Shown piece by piece: positions 26,888-35,200 of a stretch of 64,000 nt of DNA (position 1 is the first letter of the stretch; each line of letters starts with the position of its first letter). Made by a program: the position numbers and the translations under genes. Source of the DNA: Paracoccaceae bacterium (GTDB taxonomy: Bacteria; Pseudomonadota; Alphaproteobacteria; Rhodobacterales; Rhodobacteraceae); NCBI GenBank assembly GCA_028284705.1, contig JANQRE010000038.1, forward strand, positions 62,001 through 126,000. The letters are read 5' to 3'. The notes below the pieces were generated by a model. The model had not been told where the DNA came from. It saw nothing but the letters and a program-made list of their open reading frames with translations, and made no database searches.

Positions 26888-27642
26888 CAGGCCACCTCCG
26901 CCAGAATGTCGGAATAGCCGTTATTCTCGACCTCAAGCGCCAGATCAGGACCACCCGATTTCACAATCTTGCCGTCCGCCATGATATGTACGACATCCGG
27001 TTGGATGTGATCGAGCAGCCGCTGATAATGCGTGATCACAAGGAAGGCACGACCGGCATCACGCAGCGCGTTCACGCCTTCCGCGACCAATTTCATCGCA
27101 TCGACATCGAGGCCGGAATCGGTCTCGTCGAGGATGCACATCTTCGGCTCCAGCATCGCCATCTGCAGGATTTCATTGCGCTTTTTCTCGCCGCCGGAGA
27201 AGCCGACATTCACCGGACGCTTCAGCATCTCCGCGTCGATTTTCAGCGCCTTGGCTTTCTCGCGGATCAGTTTGAGGAAATCTGCCGCACTCATCTCCTC
27301 TTGCCCACGGGCTTTGCGCTGTGCGTTCACGGCTGTGCGCAGGAAGGTCATGTTGCCGACACCGGGAATTTCGACCGGGTATTGGAAGGCCAGAAACAGA
27401 CCCGCCGCGGCACGCTCTTCGGGCTCCATCTCAAGGATATCTTCGCCCTCAAGCAGTGCTTCGCCACTGGTCACTTCGTAACCGTCGCGGCCCGAGAGGA
27501 CATAGGAGAGCGTCGATTTGCCCGACCCGTTCGGCCCCATGATGGCGTGCACCTCGCCTGAATTCACGGTCAGATCGACCCCCTTCAGGATCTGCTTCTC
27601 TTCCTCTTCAAGGCCGACAGCCAGGTTTTTGATTTCTAACAT
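26887..27642 (-). CDS. sufC: Fe-S assembly ATPase SufC
   Basis: 251-residue ABC-type ATPase that drives conformational change in the SufBCD complex. Walker A is GPNGSGKST, the signature segment reads GFSGGEKKRNE and Walker B is MCILDETDSGLD, the typical SufC forms with DETDSGLD. It lies 55 bases after the FkbM gene, the largest gap inside this part of the operon. Confidence 0.98.
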   Translation of the reverse strand: MLEIKNLAVGLEEEEKQILKGVDLTVNSGEVHAIMGPNGSGKSTLSYVLSGRDGYEVTSGEALLEGEDILEMEPEERAAAGLFLAFQYPVEIPGVGNMTFLRTAVNAQRKARGQEEMSAADFLKLIREKAKALKIDAEMLKRPVNVGFSGGEKKRNEILQMAMLEPKMCILDETDSGLDVDAMKLVAEGVNALRDAGRAFLVITHYQRLLDHIQPDVVHIMADGKIVKSGGPDLALEVENNGYSDILAEVA

Positions 27643-27697
27643 CTTTCTTCCTCATTCAGGCGCAATGCGTCGTCAGGTTCTTGTTCTCTCCACCCGG

Positions 27698-28423
27698 TCA
27701 GCGGATCGGAACAATGAAAAAGTTCTCATTTGTCTTGTAGTGGCGGAACTGGCGTTGGATTTTGTAGCTGTGGTCTTCGACCCAGGTCTGGAAATCAGCC
27801 GCATTCTTGTCATCTACCTCCACCAGCATCGTCGGGCGGTGAACGGTCACGGTGTGCTCAAGTCCGGCAAGCACCTCCATTTCCATGCCTTCGACGTCGA
27901 TCTTGATCATCGAGGGCGCAACGCCCCGCAGCATATCATCGCCGGAGCGCACCTGGATTTCACCCGCACCTTCCAGCATCTTCGCGCCGCCCAGATTGCG
28001 GTCACGTTTCTCCATCGCGAAGCCCGATGCGGTGCCCGATGCAACACCGAAGCCAAGGTGGCGCAGATCGAAGATATCCGTCAAACCGTTCAGGTGAACA
28101 TTGGCCTGTAACAGCCTGTAAGCAGGCGGGTTTGGCTCAAACGGAATGATTGCAGACGGGCGCAGGAATTGCGCGACAAAGAGGCTGTGATTGCCGACAT
28201 TCGCACCGATATCCACGAAGACGCCTCCCTTGGGGAACCAGCGCCCGATCAGCCGCAATTCCTTGGGCTCATAGAACTGCCCACGCCGATGATTGCGCTG
28301 GATCGGATCGTTTTCCATATCGACGGCAAACAGCATCCGCTGCCCGTCGATCATGCAGGACACGACATCGATGCCGGCAAAAACCTCCGGCTGGATCGCG
28401 ATATCGGCACTCTGCTCCGTCAT
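27698..28423 (-). CDS. FkbM-family methyltransferase in the suf operon
   Basis: 241-residue protein with a Rossmann-type SAM-binding motif ([17 protein letters not shown]), the FkbM acidic motif [18 protein letters not shown] and [18 protein letters not shown]. FkbM enzymes O-methylate sugars or natural products; the substrate here is unknown. Its start overlaps the ybjQ-like stop as ATGA and it precedes sufC, so it is embedded in the Fe-S assembly operon. No cluster-binding cysteine set is apparent. Confidence 0.85.
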   Translation of the reverse strand: MTEQSADIAIQPEVFAGIDVVSCMIDGQRMLFAVDMENDPIQRNHRRGQFYEPKELRLIGRWFPKGGVFVDIGANVGNHSLFVAQFLRPSAIIPFEPNPPAYRLLQANVHLNGLTDIFDLRHLGFGVASGTASGFAMEKRDRNLGGAKMLEGAGEIQVRSGDDMLRGVAPSMIKIDVEGMEMEVLAGLEHTVTVHRPTMLVEVDDKNAADFQTWVEDHSYKIQRQFRHYKTNENFFIVPIR

Positions 28424-28740
28424 CCGCCGGTAACCGTAACGGCGGTGCCGGAGGCCGACACCATCAGCATGGATTGTCCAACAACTTCGTAATCGAGATC
28501 GATGCCCACGACCGCATTTGCACCCATGTCGCGGGCGCGGTCTTTCAACTCGCTCATCGCGGTGTCGCGCGCGTCTTGCAGCTTCGCCTCATAGGCGCCG
28601 GAGCGCCCGCCGACGATATCCGTGATCGAAGCAAACACGTCCCGCACGACATTGGCCCCCATGATCGCCTCGCCCACGACAATGCCGTGATATTGGGTGA
28701 TCGAATGGCCTTCGATATTGTTTGTGGTTGTGACGATCAT
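28420..28740 (-). CDS. YbjQ/UPF0145 family protein
   Basis: 106-residue cytosolic protein of the YbjQ family, small pentameric alpha/beta proteins sometimes called heavy-metal-binding. Family segments [33 protein letters not shown] and [15 protein letters not shown] are clear. The ATG at 28740 gives the normal family length; a frame open to 28800 runs into the previous gene. No cysteine pair is visible, so metal binding is unsupported. Confidence 0.88.
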   Translation of the reverse strand: MIVTTTNNIEGHSITQYHGIVVGEAIMGANVVRDVFASITDIVGGRSGAYEAKLQDARDTAMSELKDRARDMGANAVVGIDLDYEVVGQSMLMVSASGTAVTVTGG

Positions 28741-28744
28741 GATG

Positions 28745-28978
28745 TCAGTCCGCTTTGTCTTTTGTGAGCAATGAGAAAGTCGCGTCATAATCCGCCGCAC
28801 CGGTGATCCGCAGGATCAGGGAGGCCAAAAGCCGCCCTGCAATGACGCCGACCACGATCCAGAGGAACGGGTTGGCCTCGCGCGCGACCCATGTAACGTA
28901 AAGCACGGCCACAAGCCCGCCTAGGACGGGGAGCACGAAAGGCAGCGCGGCTGCGAACTTATTCGAGCCCGCACTCAT
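28745..28978 (-). CDS. Small two-span membrane protein, suf operon
   Basis: 77-residue hypothetical protein with two hydrophobic helices (about residues 9-30 and 38-56) separated by WVAREANPF, and a short charged tail. No family recognised. Its ATG overlaps the upstream stop as ATGA, and 4 bases separate its stop from the ybjQ-like start, so it is co-translated with its neighbours. Confidence 0.72.
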   Translation of the reverse strand: MSAGSNKFAAALPFVLPVLGGLVAVLYVTWVAREANPFLWIVVGVIAGRLLASLILRITGAADYDATFSLLTKDKAD

Positions 28979-29298
28979 TTCTTTTCCCACTTGTCGAAGG
29001 CTCCGGACTGGCGTGCGAGTTCGGCTTCAAGAGCTTTTGCTTCCACCTCAAGATGATGGACCTGCGACTGTAACTCTACGGCATCAATATTGTCTTTGTG
29101 TCGGCGTATCGTGCGCAGGAAGAACGCGAGCGATGCAGTACCAAGCGCACCACCAAACGCCCAAGGGGCATGAGCAACGTCAAACGCATACCCAATGCCA
29201 ACGCCACACCAAAAGCCAAAGAACGCAGTGGACGTTAAGAGAAGGCCCAATGGCATAGGCGGCTTGGGTTTGCCTGGAGACACCTCATATTGAGACAT
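28975..29298 (-). CDS. Membrane protein with coiled-coil tail, suf operon
   Basis: 107-residue hypothetical protein. A proline-rich start (SPGKPKPPMP) is followed by two hydrophobic helices, then a basic turn (RTIRRHKDN) and a 40-residue heptad-patterned tail (VHHLEVEAKALEAELARQ) likely to form a coiled coil in the cytoplasm. The ATG at 29298 with GGTGAT upstream is preferred; a GTG at 29346, directly after the sufB stop, would add 16 residues and cannot be excluded. No known family. Confidence 0.68.
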   Translation of the reverse strand: MSQYEVSPGKPKPPMPLGLLLTSTAFFGFWCGVGIGYAFDVAHAPWAFGGALGTASLAFFLRTIRRHKDNIDAVELQSQVHHLEVEAKALEAELARQSGAFDKWEKK

Positions 29299-29346
29299 CT
29301 TAATCACCGCAGACGCGGTGTTGTCGTTTGAGCCGCCGGCGACCAC

Positions 29347-30885
29347 CTACCCCACGCTCCCCTCAAGCGAGATCGCCACGAGTTGCTGGGCTTCCATGGC
29401 AAATTCCATGGGCAGGGCTTGCAACACTTCCTTGCAGAAGCCGTTGACCACGAGCGCCACGGCCTCTTCTTCATCCATACCGCGTTGGCGGCAGTAGAAG
29501 AGCTGGTCGTCATCGACCTTCGAGGTTGTCGCCTCATGTTCCACGCGGGCGGAGTTATTCTTCACCTCGATATAAGGCACCGTATGCGCGCCGCATTTAT
29601 CCCCGATCAGAAGCGAGTCGCATTGCGTGTAGTTGCGCCCGTTCTTCGCCTTTGGATGCATCGAGACGAGCCCGCGATAGGTGTTCTGCGCCTTGCCCGC
29701 CGAGATGCCCTTCGAGACGATCCGCGACTTGCTGTTCTTGCCCAGATGCACCATCTTTGTGCCGGTATCGGCTTGCTGGTAGTTGTTGGCAATGGCGATG
29801 GAATAGAACTCGCCCTGGCTCTCTTCCCCGCGCAGTATGCAGGAGGGGTATTTCCAGGTGACGGCCGAACCGGTCTCTACCTGGGTCCACATCACCTTGG
29901 AGCGATCGCCCCGGCAATCGGCACGTTTGGTGACGAAATTGTAGATGCCGCCCTTGCCGTTCTCATCGCCCGGGTACCAGTTCTGCACGGTGGAGTATTT
30001 GATCTCCGCATCTTCAAGCGCGACAAGTTCCACCACGGCGGCATGCAGCTGATTGGTGTCGCGCATCGGCGCGGTGCAGCCTTCGAGATAGGAGACGTAA
30101 GAGCCCTTGTCTGCAATGATCAGCGTGCGTTCGAACTGGCCGGTATTCTCGGCATTGATGCGGAAATAGGTCGAAAGCTCCATCGGGCAGCGCACGCCGG
30201 GTGGAACATAGACGAATGACCCGTCCGAGAAGACCGCCGAATTCAGCGTCGCATAGAAATTGTCCGATTGCGGCACGACCGAGCCGAGATATTTCTTCAC
30301 CAACTCAGGGTGTTCTTTGATCGCTTCGGAAATCGAGCAGAAGATCACGCCCGCTTTCTTCAGCTCCTCCTGGAAGGTCGTACCAACGGAGACAGAGTCG
30401 AACACCGCGTCCACGGCCACCTTGCGGCCCTCGGCGGGCACGTTTTCCGCGCCTTCAACACCGGCCAGGATCATCTGCTCCTTCAGCGGAATGCCAAGCT
30501 TGTTGTAGGTCTCCAACAGTTTCGGATCGACCTCATCCAGCGATTTCGGCTTCTCCGCCATGCTCTTCGGCGCGGCGTAGTAATACTGGTCCTGAAAGTC
30601 GATTTTCGGATAGTGGACCATCGCCCATTCGGGCTCCTGCATCTGCTGCCAGCGGGCGAAAGCCTGCAGGCGCCATTCGGTCATCCAGTCCGGCTCGCCG
30701 TTTTTCTCCGAGATCAGCTTGACGATGTCCTCATTCACGCCCTTGGGCGCATAGTCCATCTCGATCTCGGTTTCCCAGCCGTACTTATAGGCACCACCGA
30801 CCTCGCGCACGGCATCAACCGTTTCCTGATCGACGCCTTCCTTGACCTCAATGTCTCTGGCCTCGGTGTTGTCCAGTGCTGCCAT
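29347..30885 (-). CDS. sufB: Fe-S cluster assembly scaffold SufB
   Basis: 512-residue core scaffold of the Suf system, on which clusters form before transfer to carriers. The conserved middle [44 protein letters not shown] and the C-terminal [20 protein letters not shown] are present. Cysteines in the EGCTAP and [10 protein letters not shown] contexts are seen. The ATG at 30885 has GGAGA 8 bases upstream and gives the usual alphaproteobacterial N-terminus MAALDN. Longer frames reach into the desulfurase gene. Confidence 0.97.
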   Translation of the reverse strand: MAALDNTEARDIEVKEGVDQETVDAVREVGGAYKYGWETEIEMDYAPKGVNEDIVKLISEKNGEPDWMTEWRLQAFARWQQMQEPEWAMVHYPKIDFQDQYYYAAPKSMAEKPKSLDEVDPKLLETYNKLGIPLKEQMILAGVEGAENVPAEGRKVAVDAVFDSVSVGTTFQEELKKAGVIFCSISEAIKEHPELVKKYLGSVVPQSDNFYATLNSAVFSDGSFVYVPPGVRCPMELSTYFRINAENTGQFERTLIIADKGSYVSYLEGCTAPMRDTNQLHAAVVELVALEDAEIKYSTVQNWYPGDENGKGGIYNFVTKRADCRGDRSKVMWTQVETGSAVTWKYPSCILRGEESQGEFYSIAIANNYQQADTGTKMVHLGKNSKSRIVSKGISAGKAQNTYRGLVSMHPKAKNGRNYTQCDSLLIGDKCGAHTVPYIEVKNNSARVEHEATTSKVDDDQLFYCRQRGMDEEEAVALVVNGFCKEVLQALPMEFAMEAQQLVAISLEGSVG

Positions 30886-30902
30886 GCGCTCGTCTCCCAT
30901 GA

Positions 30903-32033
30903 TCAGGCCGCCTTCGCCTGAAATTTCTTTTCTGCTCGCAGCCACGCATCCGCGAAGGCCATGATCTCGTCTTCTGTCGTCTCGGGGCCCAGAGAGACCC
31001 GAACCGCGCTTGCCGCGGTCACCTCGTCAAAGCCCATGGCTTTCAAAACCCGGCTCGATTTCACCTTCCCGCTTGAGCAGGCCGAGCCTGCCGAGATTGC
31101 AAATCCTGCCAGATCCATCTGCATCACTTGCGTCTCGCCTTTCCATCCGGGCGTCGCGAAGCAAGAGGTGTTCGGAAGCCGTTCGACCTTATTCCCGACA
31201 AAAATAGTATTCTTTGTCTCGGCCTCAAGTGTCTTTTCTAGAATATTTCTAAGTTCCGCAACCCGATCCCAGACGCCATTCGCCAAATCCCGCGCTGCCG
31301 CCTCTGCCGCAGCCCCAAATCCGGCAATGCCGATGACGTTTTCCGTGCCCGAGCGTCGACCCATCTCCTGCCCGCCGCCCCGGATCGCAACCCGTGGCTC
31401 AACGCCGCGTTTCACCCAGAGTGCGCCAATCCCTTTTGGCCCACCAAACTTATGCGCCGAGCAGAGCGCAAAATCTGCCCCAAGCCGATCCACACGGACA
31501 TGGACCTTGCCCCAGGCCTGTACGGCATCGACAAGGATCAACGCCTGACGCTTCGTCGCCCAGATCTCCTGCGCCAGTTTGAAGGTGTTTTGACGCACGC
31601 CGGTTTCGCTATTGGCCGCCTGCATCGCGACAACATCATCCCACATGCCGTCAAAGATCGACGCGCCGTTCACGGTACCGACAAAGACCCCGTTCTCATC
31701 CACATCAAGGTTGAACTGGCTTGGGATTTCCCCCGTATTGCCCGCGGCCCAAACCGCATCATGCTCAATCTCGGACATCAGAGAGCCGGACAACTCGGGG
31801 AAGGCCATCATCGCAGCCTCTGTCGCGCCGGACGTGAAAACAACGTCACCCGGATCACCGCCCATCAAAGTAGCGACCTGTCCGCGCGCTTTCTCGATCA
31901 GACCTTTCGCGGCCCGACCCTCTGCATGCACCGAGGACGGGTTGCCCACCACATCCATCGCGGCGAGCATCGCTGCGCGCGCCTCAGACCTCAAAGGCAT
32001 GGTTGCGTTGTGATCCAGATAAACCCGGCTCAT
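30903..32033 (-). CDS. Cysteine desulfurase, NifS/IscS-like
   Basis: 376-residue PLP enzyme of the group I (NifS/IscS) type, distinct from SufS at the end of the operon. Start [17 protein letters not shown] lysine in [11 protein letters not shown] and catalytic cysteine in [12 protein letters not shown] are intact. Second gene of the operon, after iscR. Two desulfurases in one suf operon are typical for Rhodobacterales as I recall. The division of labour between them is unclear. Confidence 0.94.
   Translation of the reverse strand: MSRVYLDHNATMPLRSEARAAMLAAMDVVGNPSSVHAEGRAAKGLIEKARGQVATLMGGDPGDVVFTSGATEAAMMAFPELSGSLMSEIEHDAVWAAGNTGEIPSQFNLDVDENGVFVGTVNGASIFDGMWDDVVAMQAANSETGVRQNTFKLAQEIWATKRQALILVDAVQAWGKVHVRVDRLGADFALCSAHKFGGPKGIGALWVKRGVEPRVAIRGGGQEMGRRSGTENVIGIAGFGAAAEAAARDLANGVWDRVAELRNILEKTLEAETKNTIFVGNKVERLPNTSCFATPGWKGETQVMQMDLAGFAISAGSACSSGKVKSSRVLKAMGFDEVTAASAVRVSLGPETTEDEIMAFADAWLRAEKKFQAKAA
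31237..31253. promoter_or_regulatory. Second Irr-box-like sequence inside the desulfurase gene
   Basis: TCTAGAATATTTCTAAG matches 12 of the 14 defined positions of the ICE consensus TTTAGAA-N3-TTCTAAA. It is within coding sequence, about 350 bases upstream of sufB. It may be chance. Confidence 0.25.
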
Positions 32034-32077
32034 GACAGGCTACAGGCTTTCATTCTGGTAAAAATACTCCGGGGAGC

Positions 32078-32097
32078 GCGAGGGGCTGGCCCCTCGC
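32078..32097. repeat. REP-like hairpin between iscR and the desulfurase gene
   Basis: GCGAGGGGC-TG-GCCCCTCGC is a near-perfect 20-base palindrome, preceded by GGTAAAAATACTCCGGGG. The same A/T-rich block next to a GC palindrome is, to my recollection, a recurrent intergenic element in Roseobacter genomes. In the operon it could attenuate or stabilise the transcript after iscR. Only one copy was noticed here. Confidence 0.5.
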
Positions 32098-32130
32098 CCA
32101 CCGCGACGCGCGCAAGCGCGGCGCAAAGCC

Positions 32131-32592
32131 TCATGTTTCATCCACCACGGTGAAAAGTGTCGGCACAGCGGGGCACGGGGTCAGGTCGTTCTGGACCACA
32201 TCCGACAATCGGGTCTGGTGCAGAAACACATAGACATGCGCACTGAGCGACTCCCAGAGCCGGTTCGTCATGCTTTGCGCCTTGGACCCCGACGCACCAC
32301 CAGAGGCCCCGGCCCCGGTGTGCAATGCATTCACCGTCTCGTCGACGGCTTCCAAAATCTCGGACACCCGAATGCTCTCCGCAGACCGCGCCAACTTATA
32401 CCCGCCACCGGGTCCACGCACAGAATCCACAATCCCCGCACGCCGCAACTTGACGAATAACTGCTCGAGATAAGGGAGCGACACATCCTGCCGTTTGGAG
32501 ATTTCGCCCAGCGAGACCAACTCACCGTCATTGGCCTGCGCCAGATCGGCCAGAGCAACCATCGCATAGCGCCCTTTTGTGCTGAGTTTCAT
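32131..32592 (-). CDS. iscR: Rrf2-family regulator IscR, single-cysteine type
   Basis: 153-residue winged-helix repressor of the suf operon. The N-terminal MKLSTKGRYAMVALADLA, the recognition helix SLPYLEQLFVKLRRAGIVDSVRGPGGGYKLAR and the wing are standard IscR. The usual three cysteines (C-x5-C-x7-C) are absent; the only cysteine is in the late LTPCPAVP segment. This corresponds to the Rhodobacterales IscR described in R. sphaeroides, which binds a cluster in an unusual way. It heads the minus-strand suf operon and probably represses it. Confidence 0.93.
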   Translation of the reverse strand: MKLSTKGRYAMVALADLAQANDGELVSLGEISKRQDVSLPYLEQLFVKLRRAGIVDSVRGPGGGYKLARSAESIRVSEILEAVDETVNALHTGAGASGGASGSKAQSMTNRLWESLSAHVYVFLHQTRLSDVVQNDLTPCPAVPTLFTVVDET

Positions 32593-32675
32593 GGGCCCAA
32601 TCTCCCAAATTCCATTGACGCCAGTCGACGCAATCCTTAACTCCTCATGGACCGGATTGATGGCAGCGCTGTCAG

Positions 32676-32692
32676 TTTAGAATCATTCTAGA
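32676..32692. promoter_or_regulatory. Irr-type iron control element upstream of iscR
   Basis: TTTAGAATCATTCTAGA matches 13 of 14 defined positions of the alphaproteobacterial ICE consensus TTTAGAA-N3-TTCTAAA. It lies 84 bases before the iscR start and 64 bases before the divergent hydrolase start. A second inverted repeat (TTGACGCCAGTCGA, 32615-32628), closer to iscR, could be an IscR site. Irr control of iscR-suf has been predicted in Rhodobacterales. Confidence 0.65.
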
Positions 32693-32755
32693 ATACCCGA
32701 GTGAAGCCGTCAACAATTGCGCCGCTTGGGAGATGACGAGGGAACCCGACATCCG

Positions 32756-33409
32756 ATGCCAGAGGTAATTTTTCCTGGACCCGAAGGCCGCCTGGAAGGC
32801 CGCTACCACCCGCACAAAAGCAAAGACGCCCCGATCGCGATCATCCTGCACCCGCATCCGCAGTTTGGCGGCACGATGAACAACCGCGTGGTCTATAATC
32901 TGCACTACACGTTCCACAATATGGGCTTCAACGTGCTGCGGTTTAACTTCCGCGGTGTCGGTCGCAGCCAGGGTGAATACGATCAAGGTGTCGGCGAATT
33001 GTCAGATGCCGCCTCCGCCCTCGACTACCTGCAATCGATGAACCAGAACGCCAAGCATTGCTGGGTCGCGGGCTTCTCTTTCGGGGCCTGGATCGGCATG
33101 CAGCTTCTGATGCGACGACCTGAGATAACCGGGTTCATCTCGGTCTCGCCGCCCGCGAACATGTATGATTTCTCCTTCCTCGCCCCCTGCCCGTCCTCCG
33201 GTCTGATCATCAACGGCCTCGGCGACCGCGTGGCCCCGCCCGCCGACACCGTCTCCCTCGTGAACAAATTGCACGAACAGAAGGGCATCACGATCACCCA
33301 TCAGGAGGTCGAAGGTGCGGGCCACTTCTTCGAAAACGAGCATATGGACACACTCACCGGCTCCGTTGAAGAATATGTGCAGCGCCGTTTGACGGAAAAC
33401 ACGAGGTAA
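32756..33409 (+). CDS. Alpha/beta hydrolase
   Basis: 217-residue single-domain hydrolase of the short dienelactone-hydrolase-like group found in alphaproteobacteria. An HPHPQFGGTMNNRVV oxyanion region, the nucleophile elbow GFSFGAWIG (G-x-S-x-G) and a late EGAGHFF histidine are visible. Substrate unknown. ATG at 32756 chosen at the canonical MPEVIFPGPEG start. Divergent from iscR and may share the iron-responsive region. It is followed after 3 bases by a small gene. Confidence 0.88.
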   Translation: MPEVIFPGPEGRLEGRYHPHKSKDAPIAIILHPHPQFGGTMNNRVVYNLHYTFHNMGFNVLRFNFRGVGRSQGEYDQGVGELSDAASALDYLQSMNQNAKHCWVAGFSFGAWIGMQLLMRRPEITGFISVSPPANMYDFSFLAPCPSSGLIINGLGDRVAPPADTVSLVNKLHEQKGITITHQEVEGAGHFFENEHMDTLTGSVEEYVQRRLTENTR

Positions 33410-33412
33410 GTC

Positions 33413-33688
33413 ATGGGTGTCACCGAGGATCTCGCCGACGCGCTTGCAAAGGATGTCATCGAGGCCGAGAAAAAGCTTGGCCTCGAAGAAGGCGCACTCA
33501 CCAATGAAATCTCGACCGTCATCGGAGCCTCTTCCACTACGACGCAAGAGGCGTTCCTGACGGCCATGCGTGTGCGTCGTGCCGAACAACGGGCGCGAAA
33601 ATATCTTGAGGCCAAACTCGCCGGAAATGACGACGATTTACCGAGCGTGCCCGACACCGCTGACCTGATCGAGACCTCCGACCATTAA
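33413..33688 (+). CDS. Conserved-looking small hypothetical protein
   Basis: 91-residue soluble protein, mostly helical and acidic (DLADALAKDVIEAEKKLGLEEG, then a basic RVRRAEQRARKYLEAKL helix and an acidic tail). I recognise no family. GAGGT lies just before the ATG and the gap to the hydrolase stop is 3 bases, so translation with the hydrolase is likely. Confidence 0.72.
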   Translation: MGVTEDLADALAKDVIEAEKKLGLEEGALTNEISTVIGASSTTTQEAFLTAMRVRRAEQRARKYLEAKLAGNDDDLPSVPDTADLIETSDH

Positions 33689-33773
33689 AACCTGCCCTAT
33701 TGCACCAAAGTGCTATAGCGCCTGCCTCCCAATCGGTTTATCTGCGCCCTGACTTGAACTGGGGAAAACATCC

Positions 33774-35078
33774 ATGCGCCTGATTGGCCTCATTCTGATC
33801 GCCGTGCTCATTGCGGTCCCGCTCATCTGGCTGCCCGCCATCGGCCAGGGTCGCGATCAACTGGCCCTTTTTAGCCAATATCTGGGCATGGTCTCGCTGA
33901 TCCTTATGACCACGACACAAGTGATCGCGACACGCCTTCCCGGCGTGGAGGCCATTTTTGGCAGTCTGGACCGCGCCTATGTCCTGCACAAATGGCTTGG
34001 GGTCACAGCATTGGTGACGATGTTCCTCCACGACACGATTGACGCGGACATGCGGGGACTTCGCGGCGTCGCAGGGCTCGGCGATGTGGCGGAAACTGCG
34101 GGTGAGATTTCCTACTACGCGATCCTGATCCTGGTCGTGATTACCGTCGCCACCTTCGTGCCCTATCACCTCTGGCGCTGGACCCATCGCTTCATGGGCT
34201 TTTTCTTTTTCCTGGCCGCCTTCCACTATCTCTTCATCGCCAAACCTTTCGCGAATTCTGACCCGCTCGGCGTCTATATGGGCACCATCTGCGGCCTCGG
34301 CATACTGGCCTATCTCTACACACTCGGTCCCGCGGGCCTGCGCGGCCATCACCCATATGAGGTCACCTCCATTGAACCGGACGGGGCGTCCATGGCGATC
34401 ACATTGACACCGAAGTCGAAAGGCATGCGGCACGAGGCGGGCCAATTCGCTGTCTTCACCTTCCGCGACAGCGGCATCAAAGAGCCCCACCCCTTCACCT
34501 TAAGCGCCGCGCCCCAGGATGACCGCAGCCTGCGCATCACAGTGGGTGCTTTGGGGGATTTCACTACCTCTCTGCCGAAGCGCCTTGAGGTCGGTCAAGC
34601 CATTGATGTTGAAGGACCTTACGGTCATTTCACCTTACCGCGCGGACCCAAACCGCAGGTCTGGATCGGGGCCGGCATCGGCATCACGCCGTTCGTCGCC
34701 CTGGCCGAGGCTTTGCCCGAGGACGGCCCGCAAGTGCACCTGATCGCCTGCGCAAGATCGGCGGACGAGCTGTCTCATATTGGCGAACTCCGCGCCCTCG
34801 CCGAGCGCAAGCCAAACCTCACCCTGACAGTGCATGAAAGCTCCAAATCGGGCCGTCTGGACGGCAAGGCGCTTGTGGACCACGCGCCCGAGATCGGCAG
34901 TTCCAAGGTCATGTTCTGCGGCCCTGTGCCGATGCGCAAAACGCTCTTCACGGCCGCTGCCCGTCAGGGCGTGGCCCAGCGGGATTTCCATTTCGAGGAG
35001 TTCGAATTCCGCACCGGCATCGGCCTCGACCGCATGGCCGATTGGGTCTTCAACCGCCTGCGCACCGCCAACAGCTAA
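33774..35078 (+). CDS. Ferric-reductase-like transmembrane ferredoxin-NADP reductase
   Basis: 434-residue membrane flavoprotein. Residues 1-200 hold six hydrophobic segments of the ferric reductase domain with heme-type histidines (HKWLGV, FLHDT, YHLWRWTHRFMG, AAFHYLF). The C-terminal half is an FAD/NAD(P) module: HPFTLSAAP for FAD, IGAGIGITPF for the nucleotide and FCGPVPMRKTL near the end. It likely moves electrons from NAD(P)H across the membrane, possibly for iron(III) reduction. A GGGGAAAA ribosome site precedes the ATG. Confidence 0.9.
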   Translation: MRLIGLILIAVLIAVPLIWLPAIGQGRDQLALFSQYLGMVSLILMTTTQVIATRLPGVEAIFGSLDRAYVLHKWLGVTALVTMFLHDTIDADMRGLRGVAGLGDVAETAGEISYYAILILVVITVATFVPYHLWRWTHRFMGFFFFLAAFHYLFIAKPFANSDPLGVYMGTICGLGILAYLYTLGPAGLRGHHPYEVTSIEPDGASMAITLTPKSKGMRHEAGQFAVFTFRDSGIKEPHPFTLSAAPQDDRSLRITVGALGDFTTSLPKRLEVGQAIDVEGPYGHFTLPRGPKPQVWIGAGIGITPFVALAEALPEDGPQVHLIACARSADELSHIGELRALAERKPNLTLTVHESSKSGRLDGKALVDHAPEIGSSKVMFCGPVPMRKTLFTAAARQGVAQRDFHFEEFEFRTGIGLDRMADWVFNRLRTANS

Positions 35079-35112
35079 CGCCGTTTCCCAAAGGCTTCGC
35101 CGGAGGCGTTTT
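35077..35112 (+). terminator. Probable terminator of the reductase gene
   Basis: AACGCC pairs with GGCGTT, enclosing a second short stem (GCTTC/GAGGC with one G-T pair), followed by TT. It begins at the stop codon. The T-run is short, so efficiency is doubtful. The remaining bases to 35200 show no gene. Confidence 0.4.
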
Positions 35113-35200
35113 GAACGCGCGCGAGATTGTCAAACAACGACGGTGAAAAGACCGGATTCAGGCCGCGAGGCGGTCCCGCAAGGGAGCGACGAGCGCGTGC

